64,000 nucleotides of DNA from UBA1181 sp963619325 (GCA_963619325.1 CAVEVQ010000012.1:1-64000), one strand, 5' to 3'. Shown: positions 1 to 9,154, numbered from the stretch's first letter. A program made the numbers and translations. Notes: generated by a model from the letters alone, not told the origin.

Positions 1-152
1 TTTTGCAACGATAGAAACGCATTTGGAAACATAAATGAAGCGTGTTATTGTTACTCATTTTGTTACTTCACCCCAAAAAATATGGTGTAAGTACTTAAAA
101 TTCAGAAGAAAATAAAGATAAAAATTTTGTGAAATAAAATATAAAGAATAAA

Positions 153-674
153 ATGTCGAGAGAGGAGATCGTTTTTTCATATTTAAGGGAGCATGATATA
201 CCATTTTCGTGCTATCATCACCCAGAGGGTAAAACCATTGAAGAGGCGAAACGTTGGTGGAAGGATGACGGCAGCGTCCATTGCAAAAATCTTTTCTTTC
301 GCAATCATAAGGGAAATAAGCATTACTTGGTATGCTTTGAATGTAACCACAATTTGGATATTCACGATTTAGAACATCGATTGAAAGAGACGCTCTTGTC
401 TAACGGACTTCCATCTTGTGGTAAGTTGTCGTTTGCTTCCCCGGAAAGAATGATGCGTTATTTAGGTCTTGAGCCAGGTAGTGTTTCTCCATTCGGATTG
501 ATAAACGATGTGGAACATCATGTTCATCTTTTCTTAGATGAAAACTTGAAAAAGGCGACGACACTCTCGTTTCATCCGAATGATTGTAGGGGAACGATTG
601 TAATCACTCGTGAAAATTTTGATAAATATCTCACACTTGTCGGTAATTCGTATGAGTATATAACGCTTTATTGA
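153..674 (+). CDS. YbaK/ProX-type prolyl-tRNA editing protein
   Basis: A 173-residue single-domain protein of the YbaK/aminoacyl-tRNA deacylase superfamily. By family knowledge it hydrolyses mischarged (alanyl) tRNA-Pro in the cytoplasm as a free-standing editing factor. The domain fills the whole chain; Lys45 in the segment VHCKNLFFRN matches the conserved editing-site lysine, and the GLxPGSVSPFGL segment (about residues 105-116) is the usual second hallmark of the PrdX/ProX branch. The ATG start follows an A-rich leader, as expected in this phylum. It is monocistronic and convergent with the next gene, with a shared terminator at 703-740. Family call is firm; the exact tRNA substrate is inferred. 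Confidence 0.9.
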   Translation: MSREEIVFSYLREHDIPFSCYHHPEGKTIEEAKRWWKDDGSVHCKNLFFRNHKGNKHYLVCFECNHNLDIHDLEHRLKETLLSNGLPSCGKLSFASPERMMRYLGLEPGSVSPFGLINDVEHHVHLFLDENLKKATTLSFHPNDCRGTIVITRENFDKYLTLVGNSYEYITLY

Positions 675-702
675 TTTTTTTTCTGATAAGGCTATGAAGC
701 TA

Positions 703-740
703 AAAAGGAGTGAGTGGTTTTTCTGCAACTCGCTCCTTTT
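703..740. terminator. bidirectional intrinsic terminator
   Basis: A 13-bp stem, 703-715 (AAAAGGAGTGAGT) with 728-740 (ACTCGCTCCTTTT), including one G-U pair, with a 12-nt loop. It lies between two convergent genes, and the A/T-rich stem ends supply a U-tract in either direction. Confidence 0.8.
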
Positions 741-756
741 ACTATGTGAGCGTGTC

Positions 757-1284
757 TTACTCACTCTTCACAAGATGATAACCCATCGCATTTAGTTGGA
801 TGTAGCATCCCATCAGATAGAGTTCATGAAGACATTCTATGTATGCGTTGAAAGCTTCGGGCGTGCCGGATTGGATTTTTTCTCTTTGCAAATTGCTTAA
901 CGTGCGGGCTGCACATTCTCCGACAATATTTTCGGTTTTTTTCAAGTCTTCTTTTTCAAGAGAAAGCACTTCTTCTAACACATATTCGTCTAAATGGTCG
1001 TACCCTCGTTCATTTCGGATGCTTTCGTAGAGGTTGTCGATGTCGTTGTAGTCTGTCCAATTCTCATCCCAAAATTTGGCGACCGCCATACCTATGTACA
1101 TCATCCATCCTAAGGATGCTGTAGGGTAGTTTGTAAATTCACGAACACCATCTGGCAGATATTCTTCGCATATCTCTGTCCATTTCTCCTCAACGTCAGG
1201 GCAAGTAGGTAACATAGCGTCTACTATTTGTTCCATACGAAGATATTCGTATAAATCTTGATGAATACGTTCTTGAAATTTCAT
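757..1284 (-). CDS. acidic protein of unknown function
   Basis: A 175-residue soluble, acidic protein with no signal peptide or membrane segment. I do not recognise a named domain. It is predicted mostly helical, with aromatic clusters (LGWMMYIGMAVAKFWDENW at about residues 58-76) that suggest a buried core. It starts 73 bp beyond the stop of the upstream pepD on the same strand, so it may be the second gene of that unit; no clear promoter was seen in the gap. The long open frame, ATG start and terminator at 703-740 support a real gene. Confidence 0.75.
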   Translation of the reverse strand: MKFQERIHQDLYEYLRMEQIVDAMLPTCPDVEEKWTEICEEYLPDGVREFTNYPTASLGWMMYIGMAVAKFWDENWTDYNDIDNLYESIRNERGYDHLDEYVLEEVLSLEKEDLKKTENIVGECAARTLSNLQREKIQSGTPEAFNAYIECLHELYLMGCYIQLNAMGYHLVKSE

Positions 1285-1357
1285 ATTTCGATAAATGTTG
1301 CTATATGGGAAACATTTTTTGTGATTTGCTTTTCCCTATAGAAATGCTTAAAAACTT

Positions 1358-2812
1358 TTATCTCAAACTTTCCAGGGCCAAAACGATATGTTCCCAAAAG
1401 CGTGCCACGCTGGAAATGCGACATTTCTCCGCAGGGGAGTGGTTGTCAAAAATGTCTGGACCTATGGAAATCATATCCAAATTCGGATTCTTGTCGAGAA
1501 ACAGACCACATTCCAATCCGGCGTGGATTGCTCCTATCGTTGGTTTTTCCGGAAATAGGGAAGTGTATGTGTCGACGATAATGTTCTTGATTTTTGAGTT
1601 CATATTAGGTTTCCATCCTGGATACCCATCGCTGTGCGTGATTTTATCTGCGTTTGCAAGTGCGAACACTGCTTCAACGCGGTCTTTAATCTCGTGTTTT
1701 TTACTCTCTGTTGAACTGCGTTGACTAGTAGAAACAAGAAGAGTGTCGTCGTTTGGCATCTTTACTGCTGCCAGATTTGTGGAGGTTTCTGGCAATCCTT
1801 CAATTTCACGACTCATACTCATCACGCCATGTGGACAAGCAAAAAGTGCGTCAATAATGGCATCTCCTTGACTTTTGTTAATAGGTCTGATTTCTTCTGA
1901 ATTAGACTCCAACAAAATCTTGATTGATTTTTCGTTAGGATATTCTTCCTCTATTGTTGCTATGAATAGATTGAGGTCAATACGGAGACTCTCCTTTTTA
2001 GTAGATGGAACGAGTATACATGCGGATGCCTCGCGTGGAATCGCATTATGAAGATTTCCCCCAGTGAGCCTTTGCAGATAAACGGGGTACTTCCTGTTTT
2101 GCGACCACAAGAAGCGGCTCAATATTTTTAAGGCGTTTCCTCTGTCTTTATTGATGTCCTCGCCAGAGTGTCCCCCCATCAGTCCTTTCACCTGAATGAG
2201 GAATGGTATGTAATCGTTAGGAATAGACTCTCTTTTGAGGTTGAAAGTGGCGATTGTGTCAATGCCCCCAGCACATCCGATGCAGAATTGTCCGTCGTCT
2301 TCTGAGTCCAGATTGAGAAGCATCGGAGCGGAGAGCCAGTCTTTTGATACATGTTGAGCACCTGTTAGTCCGCGTTCTTCGTCGACCGTGATGATGCAGT
2401 CTAAGGCAGGATGTTTGAGTGAGTTGTCTGATAGAATGGCAAGGATTGCAGCAACGCCGATACCATCGTCTGCACCGAGTGTAGTACCCTTGGCTTTCAC
2501 CCAGTCGCCATCTATAACAGTCTGAATGGGATCATTCTCGAAATCGTGGAAAGTATCTGCATTTTTCTCGCAGACCATGTCCATGTGTGCTTGGAGGATA
2601 AGGGCAGGGGCGTTCTCATAGCCCGGAGAAGCGGGCTTACGAAGAAGTACGTTCCCGACTTCGTCGATTTTAGATTCCAGATTATGTTTTTTGCCAAAAT
2701 CAAGCAAATATTTTCCGATTTTCTCTTCCTTTCCTGAAGGGTGAGGTATATTACATACTTCGTTGAAGTAGTGCCAAATAGCCTGTGGCTGTAAATCTAA
2801 TATTGTTTGCAT
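1358..2812 (-). CDS. pepD: aminoacyl-histidine dipeptidase (PepD), M20 family
   Basis: A 484-residue zinc peptidase of family M20 (cytosol non-specific dipeptidase), which cleaves dipeptides such as Xaa-His in the cytoplasm. Metal and catalytic residues are visible: QAHMDMV with His76 and Asp78, GADDG with the bridging Asp at 115, and DEERGLTG with the catalytic and metal glutamates at 145-146. The family's lid domain (RLTGGNLHNAIPREA, about residues 249-263) and length are standard. A probable promoter is the minus-strand box TATCTTCG at 2836-2843. Such peptidases suit a peptide-fermenting anaerobe; a POT peptide transporter lies elsewhere in the window (52567-53874). Confidence 0.95.
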   Translation of the reverse strand: MQTILDLQPQAIWHYFNEVCNIPHPSGKEEKIGKYLLDFGKKHNLESKIDEVGNVLLRKPASPGYENAPALILQAHMDMVCEKNADTFHDFENDPIQTVIDGDWVKAKGTTLGADDGIGVAAILAILSDNSLKHPALDCIITVDEERGLTGAQHVSKDWLSAPMLLNLDSEDDGQFCIGCAGGIDTIATFNLKRESIPNDYIPFLIQVKGLMGGHSGEDINKDRGNALKILSRFLWSQNRKYPVYLQRLTGGNLHNAIPREASACILVPSTKKESLRIDLNLFIATIEEEYPNEKSIKILLESNSEEIRPINKSQGDAIIDALFACPHGVMSMSREIEGLPETSTNLAAVKMPNDDTLLVSTSQRSSTESKKHEIKDRVEAVFALANADKITHSDGYPGWKPNMNSKIKNIIVDTYTSLFPEKPTIGAIHAGLECGLFLDKNPNLDMISIGPDIFDNHSPAEKCRISSVARFWEHIVLALESLR

Positions 2813-2835
2813 AACTTAATTTTAGAATGTTAGAG

Positions 2836-2843
2836 CGAAGATA
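2836..2843 (-). promoter_or_regulatory. probable pepD promoter -7 element
   Basis: Minus-strand TATCTTCG, one mismatch from the Bacteroidetes TAnnTTTG element, 24 bp upstream of the pepD ATG. No convincing -33 box was seen. Confidence 0.45.
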
Positions 2844-2959
2844 GCAATAAAAGAGGAATGATGTAAGACAAAAAAGAATGTGATTTTAGACAAAGCGAGC
2901 AAAAAATATTAGGAGGATAAAACAAATGTTAGAAAATGTGAATAATTCAAAATTACTTA

Positions 2960-2967
2960 TAACTTTG
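2960..2967 (+). promoter_or_regulatory. promoter -7 element of the 3232 transporter leader
   Basis: TAACTTTG, a perfect TAnnTTTG element. Transcription would begin near 2974, giving an unusually long leader of about 260 nt before the transporter ATG at 3232. The -33 region is weak. Confidence 0.6.
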
Positions 2968-2973
2968 CGGTGC

Positions 2974-3231
2974 GAGTTGCAAAGTTGTTGCTGACTAAAG
3001 GTTTCAAAAATGTCTTTATTTCTAATACCATTGGACATTTAGTTGGTTGTTTTTGTATTCTTGCCTGACGAAAAAGGATAAGAGTAGAATTGGTCGATAA
3101 TTTACGTTATCGGCTTTTTGTATCGTTTTGTTTATTGATTTTTTCAATAATGGTATTGTGAAAAAACGAATTTAAAAATTTCTACTTTTTAAGATTTTTG
3201 CGATGAATGTAAAAAATTTAATCTTTAAAAT
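2974..3231 (+). other. long structured 5' leader with internal terminator-like hairpin
   Basis: This stretch holds no ORF that looks coding. It contains a hairpin, GTCGATAA (3093-3100), loop TTTACG, TTATCGGC (3107-3114), followed by a T-run at 3115-3119. The hairpin could be an attenuator of the downstream transporter or the 3' end of a separate RNA of about 145 nt that starts at the 2960 promoter. I do not recognise a known riboswitch class. Confidence 0.4.
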
Positions 3232-4686
3232 ATGAGTCAAAAAAAATTAATTGGTTTTGCGGTGGCGATATTGCTGTCTGCTATTGTATGGTTTTTGCCA
3301 GAAGCAGCGTTTCATGTTGATGGTTTGACTACGGTAGAGCATCGTTTGATAGCTATTTTCGTATTTGCGGCGTTAATGTGGATTACGGAACCAATTCCTA
3401 TTTGGGGTACATCTGTTCTGATTATGGTTTTGATGTTATTGACGACATCAAATAGTATGTTAGGATTTCTCAATTACGAAGGGGTCGGTGCCACGTTAAA
3501 CTATAAAGATGTTATGGCGGCCTTTGCGGATCCAACGATTATGCTCTTTATGGGTGGTTTCGTTTTAGCTATAGGAGCTACTAAAGTTAAATTGGACGCA
3601 ACGCTTGCAAGAGCCATTATTAAACCGTTTGGGAAAAAGCCTAAATATGTGATGCTCGGGTTTATCACGGTTACGTCTTTGCTTTCCATGTTCATGAGTA
3701 ATACCGCTACTGCGGCGATGATGATTGCAATTTTATCACCGGTATTGGCTTCTATTCCTGAGTCAGATAATAAAGGAAGGGTAGGATTAGCTTTGGCTAT
3801 TCCAATCGCTGCGAATATAGGAGGTATCGGGTCGCCTATTGGTACACCTCCAAATCTTGTAGCCACAGGATGGCTGGAAAAGATTGGGATAGAGATTGGC
3901 TTTGGTCAATGGATGGCGTTGATGGTGCCGGTGGCTGTCATCATTCTGTTTTTCTCTTGGTTGATGTTAAGCCATTTCTTCCCTTCTCAACAAAAAGAAA
4001 TTGAAGTGAAGATTGAAGGAGAAGTGGACAAAAGTCCTAAGGCGATGATTGTTTATATAACATTTGCAGTAACGGTTCTCTTGTGGGTCTTCGGAAAAGC
4101 CTTGTTGGGCATCAATACATACGTTGTGGCGTTGATTCCATTCGCCGTTTTCTGTGTGACAGGAATATTTGGAAAGAAAGACTTTGCATTGATTGATTGG
4201 GATGTACTTTGGTTGGTCGCAGGAGGTTTTGCTTTGGGAGTAGGTTTGGAAGGTAAGATTGCTATTGATCCTGTAACGGGAGAGTCCATTACAATGTCTA
4301 AACACATTGTGTCTTCAATTCCATTTGATAGCTGGCCTGTGATAGCTGTGATTGTAGGTTCTGGAATCTTATGCATCGTTATGTCTACGTTTATGTCTCA
4401 CTCGGCGACAGCTGCCTTGTTGATCCCTATCTTTGTGGCAGTCGCTCAGGGTATGGAGGCAGAATTGGCACCGTTTGGTGGCGCTACGACTTTGTTGGTA
4501 GGTTTGGCTCTCTCAGCCTCTTTTGCCATGTGTTTGCCAATTTCAACACCTCCGAATGCAATTGCGTATTCAAAAGGTTTCATCAAATTGAAATATATGG
4601 CATTGACGGGATTGTTCGTAGGTGTCATAAGCCTTATTATCGGTTATGCAGCGTTGTTTATGTTTGGAAGTTTCCTACACTTGTAA
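3232..4686 (+). CDS. DASS (SLC13) family sodium/dicarboxylate transporter
   Basis: A 484-residue polytopic inner-membrane protein of the divalent anion:sodium symporter family, which imports C4-dicarboxylates, citrate or sulfate-like anions with sodium. The duplicated family core is visible: SNT at residues 156-158 followed by GSPIGTPPNLVATG (about 203-216), and the second-half equivalents at residues 389-391 and in the segment PISTPPNAIAYSKG. The second SNT motif reads SHS here. The ATG at 3232 gives a normal amino-terminal membrane segment. Expression is probably controlled through the 260-nt leader. Family is certain; substrate is not. Confidence 0.92.
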   Translation: MSQKKLIGFAVAILLSAIVWFLPEAAFHVDGLTTVEHRLIAIFVFAALMWITEPIPIWGTSVLIMVLMLLTTSNSMLGFLNYEGVGATLNYKDVMAAFADPTIMLFMGGFVLAIGATKVKLDATLARAIIKPFGKKPKYVMLGFITVTSLLSMFMSNTATAAMMIAILSPVLASIPESDNKGRVGLALAIPIAANIGGIGSPIGTPPNLVATGWLEKIGIEIGFGQWMALMVPVAVIILFFSWLMLSHFFPSQQKEIEVKIEGEVDKSPKAMIVYITFAVTVLLWVFGKALLGINTYVVALIPFAVFCVTGIFGKKDFALIDWDVLWLVAGGFALGVGLEGKIAIDPVTGESITMSKHIVSSIPFDSWPVIAVIVGSGILCIVMSTFMSHSATAALLIPIFVAVAQGMEAELAPFGGATTLLVGLALSASFAMCLPISTPPNAIAYSKGFIKLKYMALTGLFVGVISLIIGYAALFMFGSFLHL

Positions 4687-4727
4687 AGTGAATATTGTTT
4701 TTAAGTTGTTATAATTTGTTCGTGGTT

Positions 4728-4760
4728 AACGGGGGACTATTGAAAGGTAGCCTCCCGTTT
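4728..4760 (+). terminator. hairpin after the dicarboxylate transporter
   Basis: An imperfect hairpin with outer arms AACGGG and CCCGTT and inner pairing CTA/TAG, about 40 bp past the transporter stop. It lacks a strong T-run, so termination efficiency is uncertain. Confidence 0.45.
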
Positions 4761-4850
4761 GCTATGTACAATAAAAAGTTAATCTTGTGGAATTTTACAA
4801 TCTTCAAAATGTCTTCAAAATGTTCTCAAAATTTCTCCAATATTAATCTC

Positions 4851-4858
4851 TACCTTTG
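4851..4858 (+). promoter_or_regulatory. porin promoter -7 element
   Basis: TACCTTTG, a perfect TAnnTTTG element, placing the transcript start near 4865 and giving a 5' leader of about 90 nt for the porin at 4957. Confidence 0.65.
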
Positions 4859-4956
4859 TACTGGTTAAGATGAATACGGGGAATGATGGTTGTGATGTTG
4901 ATTTTTTAGGATGATAAAGTGAAAAGATAAAACGATAGTAAACAAAAAATTAGATT

Positions 4957-6369
4957 ATGAAGAAATTATTACTTCTAATTTCATTCGCAGTTTCGACGCA
5001 GTTTGCGTCTTATGCGCAGGAACAGCAACAAAGTTCAGTTGTTGCACCTCAAAACGCAGAAGTCGTGAAACCTGCTTCTGAAAATTCAGAGGATATGGTG
5101 AAACCTAAAAATGGAGGGAAGGTAAAACTGAAACCTTATGGTTTTGTCCGTAACTACTATTTTTATGATTCAAGGCAGATTACCCAGTCAAATGCGGGAT
5201 TGAGTAACAGAATACCTAAGGATGAGTTGTGGAATGAAGCTGGTGATGAGGATTTGAACGCAGTGTCTCAGTCTTCTTTTCTGGCAATCTCAACCCGATT
5301 TGGCTTAAATCTTTCAGGACTTAGAGTCTTGAACGCTGATGTAACCGCTAAGGCAGAGGGAGATTTCTGTGGATTCTCTTCAAGTAATACAATGATTCGT
5401 CTTCGTCATGCATACGGAAAATTACAATGGCAGCACAATGCTCTCCTGATAGGACAGACTTATACGCCATTTTTTGCTGAGTATTCACCAGAGGTGTTGA
5501 GCCACGCCGCAGGTTCTCCATTCCAACCAGAAAGTCGTTCTCCGCAGATTCGTTATGAGGGTAGCGTAGATGGTTGGAAATTTACCGCCGCCGCTGTTTG
5601 GCAGTTTCAATACCAGTCTTGGGGACCTGATGGTAAATCTTCAAAGTATCAGTTGTATGCGCATGTGCCTGAGTTTGTTATAGGATTCGATTATAAAAAT
5701 GACAGAGGATTCACTATTGGTGCTGGTGTAGACATCTCAACTATACGCCCAAGAACTCAATACGAAACTTCCTACACTGTCGGAGTTATTAAGGATACTA
5801 TATGGAATGCTGATAAAAGTGGTTATGATAGAATCGAAGAGCGTGATTCTACAATTAAAACAAAGCGTTTGGTTAAGGAACTCTTCACTTCGGCTTCTCC
5901 AATGTTCTTCATTGACTACAAAAATAAAGAGAACACATTCCACATACTCTTCAAGAGTATCTACGGTCAAAACGTGGCACATTTCAACATGTACAGTGGA
6001 TATGGAGTTAGCAAGATCAACGAAGATGGAACACAGGAGTACAAACCTTTGCGAAGCCTTACAAACTTTGTGGATTTGAGTTGGGGAAAGAAGTTCAGAG
6101 GTAATTTCTTCGCAGGTTATATGAAGAATTTTGGAGCGTCAGAGGATTTTGTCGGAGACATCTATACCTTGGATAAAATCAAGAATATAGACTATCTCTG
6201 GAGAGTCAGCCCAGCAATTTCTTATACGGTTTCTAAGTTCACTTTCGGACTTGAATATGAACTCACAGGAGTAGGTTACGGAGATAACGTGGAGAGCAAT
6301 GGTTCGGTAAAAGCAGATAGAGATGTGCTTAACCATAGAGCATCAGCAATGATAAAATTCGCATGGTAA
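4957..6369 (+). CDS. outer-membrane beta-barrel porin
   Basis: A 470-residue exported protein with a clear Sec signal peptide (MKKLLLLISFAVSTQFASYAQ), then a short polar linker and a long run of alternating aromatic and hydrophobic strands ending in ...ASAMIKFAW, a carboxy-terminal aromatic typical of barrels recognised by the BAM machinery. The first strand, LKPYGFVRNYYFYDSRQ, is like those of trimeric porins in Bacteroidetes (DcaP-like). It probably lets small anions or sugars cross the outer membrane. The dicarboxylate transporter lies just upstream, but each has its own promoter, so a shared substrate is only a guess. Confidence 0.85.
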   Translation: MKKLLLLISFAVSTQFASYAQEQQQSSVVAPQNAEVVKPASENSEDMVKPKNGGKVKLKPYGFVRNYYFYDSRQITQSNAGLSNRIPKDELWNEAGDEDLNAVSQSSFLAISTRFGLNLSGLRVLNADVTAKAEGDFCGFSSSNTMIRLRHAYGKLQWQHNALLIGQTYTPFFAEYSPEVLSHAAGSPFQPESRSPQIRYEGSVDGWKFTAAAVWQFQYQSWGPDGKSSKYQLYAHVPEFVIGFDYKNDRGFTIGAGVDISTIRPRTQYETSYTVGVIKDTIWNADKSGYDRIEERDSTIKTKRLVKELFTSASPMFFIDYKNKENTFHILFKSIYGQNVAHFNMYSGYGVSKINEDGTQEYKPLRSLTNFVDLSWGKKFRGNFFAGYMKNFGASEDFVGDIYTLDKIKNIDYLWRVSPAISYTVSKFTFGLEYELTGVGYGDNVESNGSVKADRDVLNHRASAMIKFAW

Positions 6370-6415
6370 ATAACTGATATATAGAGTATTAAAGGTTTTT
6401 TAATAATTATTTTGC

Positions 6416-6446
6416 AGGGATATAGTTTTTTTAAAACTATATCCCT
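6416..6446 (+). terminator. porin terminator, abutting the nrdD promoter
   Basis: A perfect 14-bp stem, AGGGATATAGTTTT (6416-6429) with AAAACTATATCCCT (6433-6446), and a 3-nt loop. The last base of the stem is the first base of the next -7 element (6446-6453). Confidence 0.75.
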
Positions 6447-6453
6447 ATCTTTG
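6446..6453 (+). promoter_or_regulatory. nrdD promoter -7 element
   Basis: TATCTTTG, a perfect TAnnTTTG element overlapping the 3' arm of the porin terminator by one base. It would drive nrdD-nrdG-HD with a leader of about 100 nt. Confidence 0.6.
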
Positions 6454-6559
6454 TTTTACAGCACTGAGGAGTGATAAAATTTGTAACTCATTGAGAGTGT
6501 GTAAGAAGAAACGGTAATATCATCAAAGTATATAAAATAAGCCAAATAAATCAGAAGAA

Positions 6560-8677
6560 ATGGGTGGAAATGTTGTAATTGTAAAGCGTGACGGCAAGTT
6601 AGAATCTTTCTCGTTTGATAAGATTAAAAATGCGATATCTCGTGCTTTCATATCAGTTGGCAGTTTCGCTACGCAAGAGGTCTTGACGGACATTTTAGGA
6701 CATCTGAGCATCCACAATGGAATGAGCGTTGAAGAGATTCAAAACCAGGTTGAACGCTCATTGATGTGCGAGAAATATTATGCGGTTGCAAAGGCCTACA
6801 TATTGTATCGTCAAAGTCATTGGGAAGACCGGGAAGTTCGCGACAAACTTAAATTCCTCACTGATTACAGCAATGCTTCTAACTCTGCTACGGGAAGTAA
6901 ATATGATGCCAATGCCAATGTGGAAAATAAAAATATTGCCACGTTGATTGGAGAGCTTCCAAAGGCGAATTTCATTCGTCTGAATCGTCGTCTTTTAGTG
7001 GATCGTCTGAAGGAAATGTATGGGAGAGAAGTGGCAGATAAATATATCGATTTGTTGACTCATCATTTTATCTACAAAAACGATGAAACAAGTTTGGCTA
7101 ATTATTGTGCAAGTATCACCATGTATCCTTGGTTGAATGAGGGAACAATTTCTATCGGGGGAAATTCAAAACAACCAACGAACTTAAAGTCTTTCTGCGG
7201 TGGTTTTGTCAATATGGTTTTCATGGTGTCAAGCATGTTGAGTGGGGCTTGTGCCACTCCTGAGTTCCTTATGTATATGAACTATTTCATTCAAAAGGAA
7301 TATGGTCTGGAGTATTACAAAGAGGCTGATAAGGTTGTAGATCTTTCTTCAAGAAAGAGAACAATAGATAAAATCATCACGGATTGTTTTGAGCAAATTG
7401 TCTATTCTATCAACCAACCGACGGGGGCAAGAAACTTTCAGGCAGTTTTTTGGAATATCTCGTACTATGATAAATACTATTTCAGTAGTCTTTTTGAAAA
7501 TTTCCGTTTCCCTGATGGATCTCGTCCCGACTGGGATTCTGTTAGTTGGTTGCAAAAAAGGTTTATGAAGTGGTTCAACGCAGAACGATTAAAGACAGTT
7601 TTGACGTTTCCAGTTGAGACAATGGCTCTTTTGACCGAAAATGGAGACGTGAAGGATAAAGAGTGGGGAGATTTCGCTTCTGAGATGTATTCTGAAGGAC
7701 ATTCGTTCTTCACATATCTTAGTGACAGTGCCGACTCTTTGAGTAGTTGTTGCCGTTTGAGAAATCAAATCACAGATAATACATTCAGTTACACTTTAGG
7801 TGCAGGTGGTATTTCAACAGGATCAAAAAGTGTATTGACCATCAATTTGAATCGTTGCGTCCAATATGCGGTTAAAAATGGAATCCCATATTTAAACTAC
7901 TTGGAAGAGGTGGTTGATTTGGTGCATAAAGTTCAGTTGGCCTACAATGAGAATCTGAAACACCTCCAGGAAAAGGGACTTCTACCGTTGTTCGATGCGG
8001 GGTACATCAACCTTTCTCGTCAATATTTGACAATCGGTGTAAACGGATTGGTTGAGTCTGCCGAATATATGGGTATTGAGATTAAGGACAGTCCAGAATA
8101 TACTACGTATGTTCATAGTGTTTTAGGTCTGATTGAGACTTATAACAAGAAATATAGGACGAAGGACGTTATGTTCAACTGCGAAATGATTCCTGCCGAA
8201 AATGTGGGCGTTAAGCATGCTAAGTGGGATAGAGAGGATGGCTATGCGGTGCCTCGTGATTGTTACAACAGCTATTTTTATGTTGTGGAGGACCACAGTT
8301 TGAATATTGCGGATAAATTCAAGTTACATGGTATTAAATACATTGAACATCTGACAGGAGGTTCAGCTCTTCACATGAACTTAGAGGAACATCTGTCAAA
8401 ACCACAGTACCGTCATTTATTCCGTGTGGCTGCGAAAGAGGGATGCAACTATTTCACATACAACATTCCGAATACCGTATGCAATGAGTGTGGGCATATT
8501 GACAAGAGATACTTGAAAGAGTGTCCTAATTGTCATAGTAAAAATGTTGATTACTTGACACGTGTTATAGGCTACATGAAGAGAGTTAGTAATTTCTCAG
8601 AGGCTCGCCAGAAAGAAGCAGACCGTCGTTTCTATGCAAAGTATAATGTTGCAGTTGACGGAGACGAAAATTCATAA
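6560..8677 (+). CDS. nrdD: anaerobic (class III) ribonucleoside-triphosphate reductase
   Basis: A 705-residue glycyl-radical enzyme that reduces ribonucleoside triphosphates to deoxy forms under anaerobic conditions. An ATP-cone allosteric domain occupies about residues 3-95 (VIVKRDGKLESFSFDKIKNA). The carboxy-terminal zinc site is CNECG...CPNCHSKN, and the glycyl radical residue is Gly671 in TRVIGYMKR. The length and order of domains are normal. nrdG follows 12 bp downstream, as usual. No aerobic reductase is present in the window, which fits an anaerobic lifestyle. Confidence 0.97.
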   Translation: MGGNVVIVKRDGKLESFSFDKIKNAISRAFISVGSFATQEVLTDILGHLSIHNGMSVEEIQNQVERSLMCEKYYAVAKAYILYRQSHWEDREVRDKLKFLTDYSNASNSATGSKYDANANVENKNIATLIGELPKANFIRLNRRLLVDRLKEMYGREVADKYIDLLTHHFIYKNDETSLANYCASITMYPWLNEGTISIGGNSKQPTNLKSFCGGFVNMVFMVSSMLSGACATPEFLMYMNYFIQKEYGLEYYKEADKVVDLSSRKRTIDKIITDCFEQIVYSINQPTGARNFQAVFWNISYYDKYYFSSLFENFRFPDGSRPDWDSVSWLQKRFMKWFNAERLKTVLTFPVETMALLTENGDVKDKEWGDFASEMYSEGHSFFTYLSDSADSLSSCCRLRNQITDNTFSYTLGAGGISTGSKSVLTINLNRCVQYAVKNGIPYLNYLEEVVDLVHKVQLAYNENLKHLQEKGLLPLFDAGYINLSRQYLTIGVNGLVESAEYMGIEIKDSPEYTTYVHSVLGLIETYNKKYRTKDVMFNCEMIPAENVGVKHAKWDREDGYAVPRDCYNSYFYVVEDHSLNIADKFKLHGIKYIEHLTGGSALHMNLEEHLSKPQYRHLFRVAAKEGCNYFTYNIPNTVCNECGHIDKRYLKECPNCHSKNVDYLTRVIGYMKRVSNFSEARQKEADRRFYAKYNVAVDGDENS

Positions 8678-8689
8678 AAAAACAGAAAA

Positions 8690-9154
8690 GTGATCAAGTT
8701 CGTTGACTATGATATTGTGTTTCAAGAAATTCCAAACGAAGTAACGTTAGCAATTAATCTGTCGCAATGTCCAAATAATTGTGAAGGGTGTCATAGTCCT
8801 TTCCTTAAAACAGATATAGGAGACGAATTAAACGAGTCGGCTTTGTCAGACTTGTTAATGCGATATGCTGACGACGTTACATGTGTTGCCTTTATGGGAG
8901 GAGACGGAGACTTATTTTCACTCGTCCGTTTAGCAACGTTTGTAAAGTCTCAGTATGGGCAGTTAAAAATTGCATGGTATACGGGTAGAGAGCAACTCCC
9001 GAAAGATGTATCGTTCAAGGCTTTTGATTATATAAAGGTTGGTCCCTACAAGAGGGAATTCGGACCTCTAAATAAGAGGACGACCAATCAACGTTTGTAT
9101 AAAATGAGAGATGGCAAAATTGCGGATGATGTAACATATTTGTTTTGGAAATAA
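8690..9154 (+). CDS. nrdG: anaerobic ribonucleotide reductase activating protein
   Basis: A 154-residue radical-SAM activase that generates the glycyl radical on NrdD. The iron-sulfur motif is CPNNCEGC (Cys27, Cys31, Cys34), the CX3CX2C pattern of radical SAM enzymes, followed by the GGDGD motif typical of this short activase. The start is GTG at 8690 (VIKFVDYD after initiation as Met), since no ATG gives a complete amino terminus. It lies 12 bp after nrdD and shares its promoter. Confidence 0.95.
   Translation: MIKFVDYDIVFQEIPNEVTLAINLSQCPNNCEGCHSPFLKTDIGDELNESALSDLLMRYADDVTCVAFMGGDGDLFSLVRLATFVKSQYGQLKIAWYTGREQLPKDVSFKAFDYIKVGPYKREFGPLNKRTTNQRLYKMRDGKIADDVTYLFWK

Noticed and set aside
1305..1724. 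Plus-strand open frame of 139 codons
   Set aside because: It is antisense to the 3' end of pepD and has no domain or promoter.
3501..3866. Minus-strand open frame of 121 codons in the transporter
   Set aside because: It is an antisense shadow of a hydrophobic gene; the apparent membrane helices are complement artefacts.
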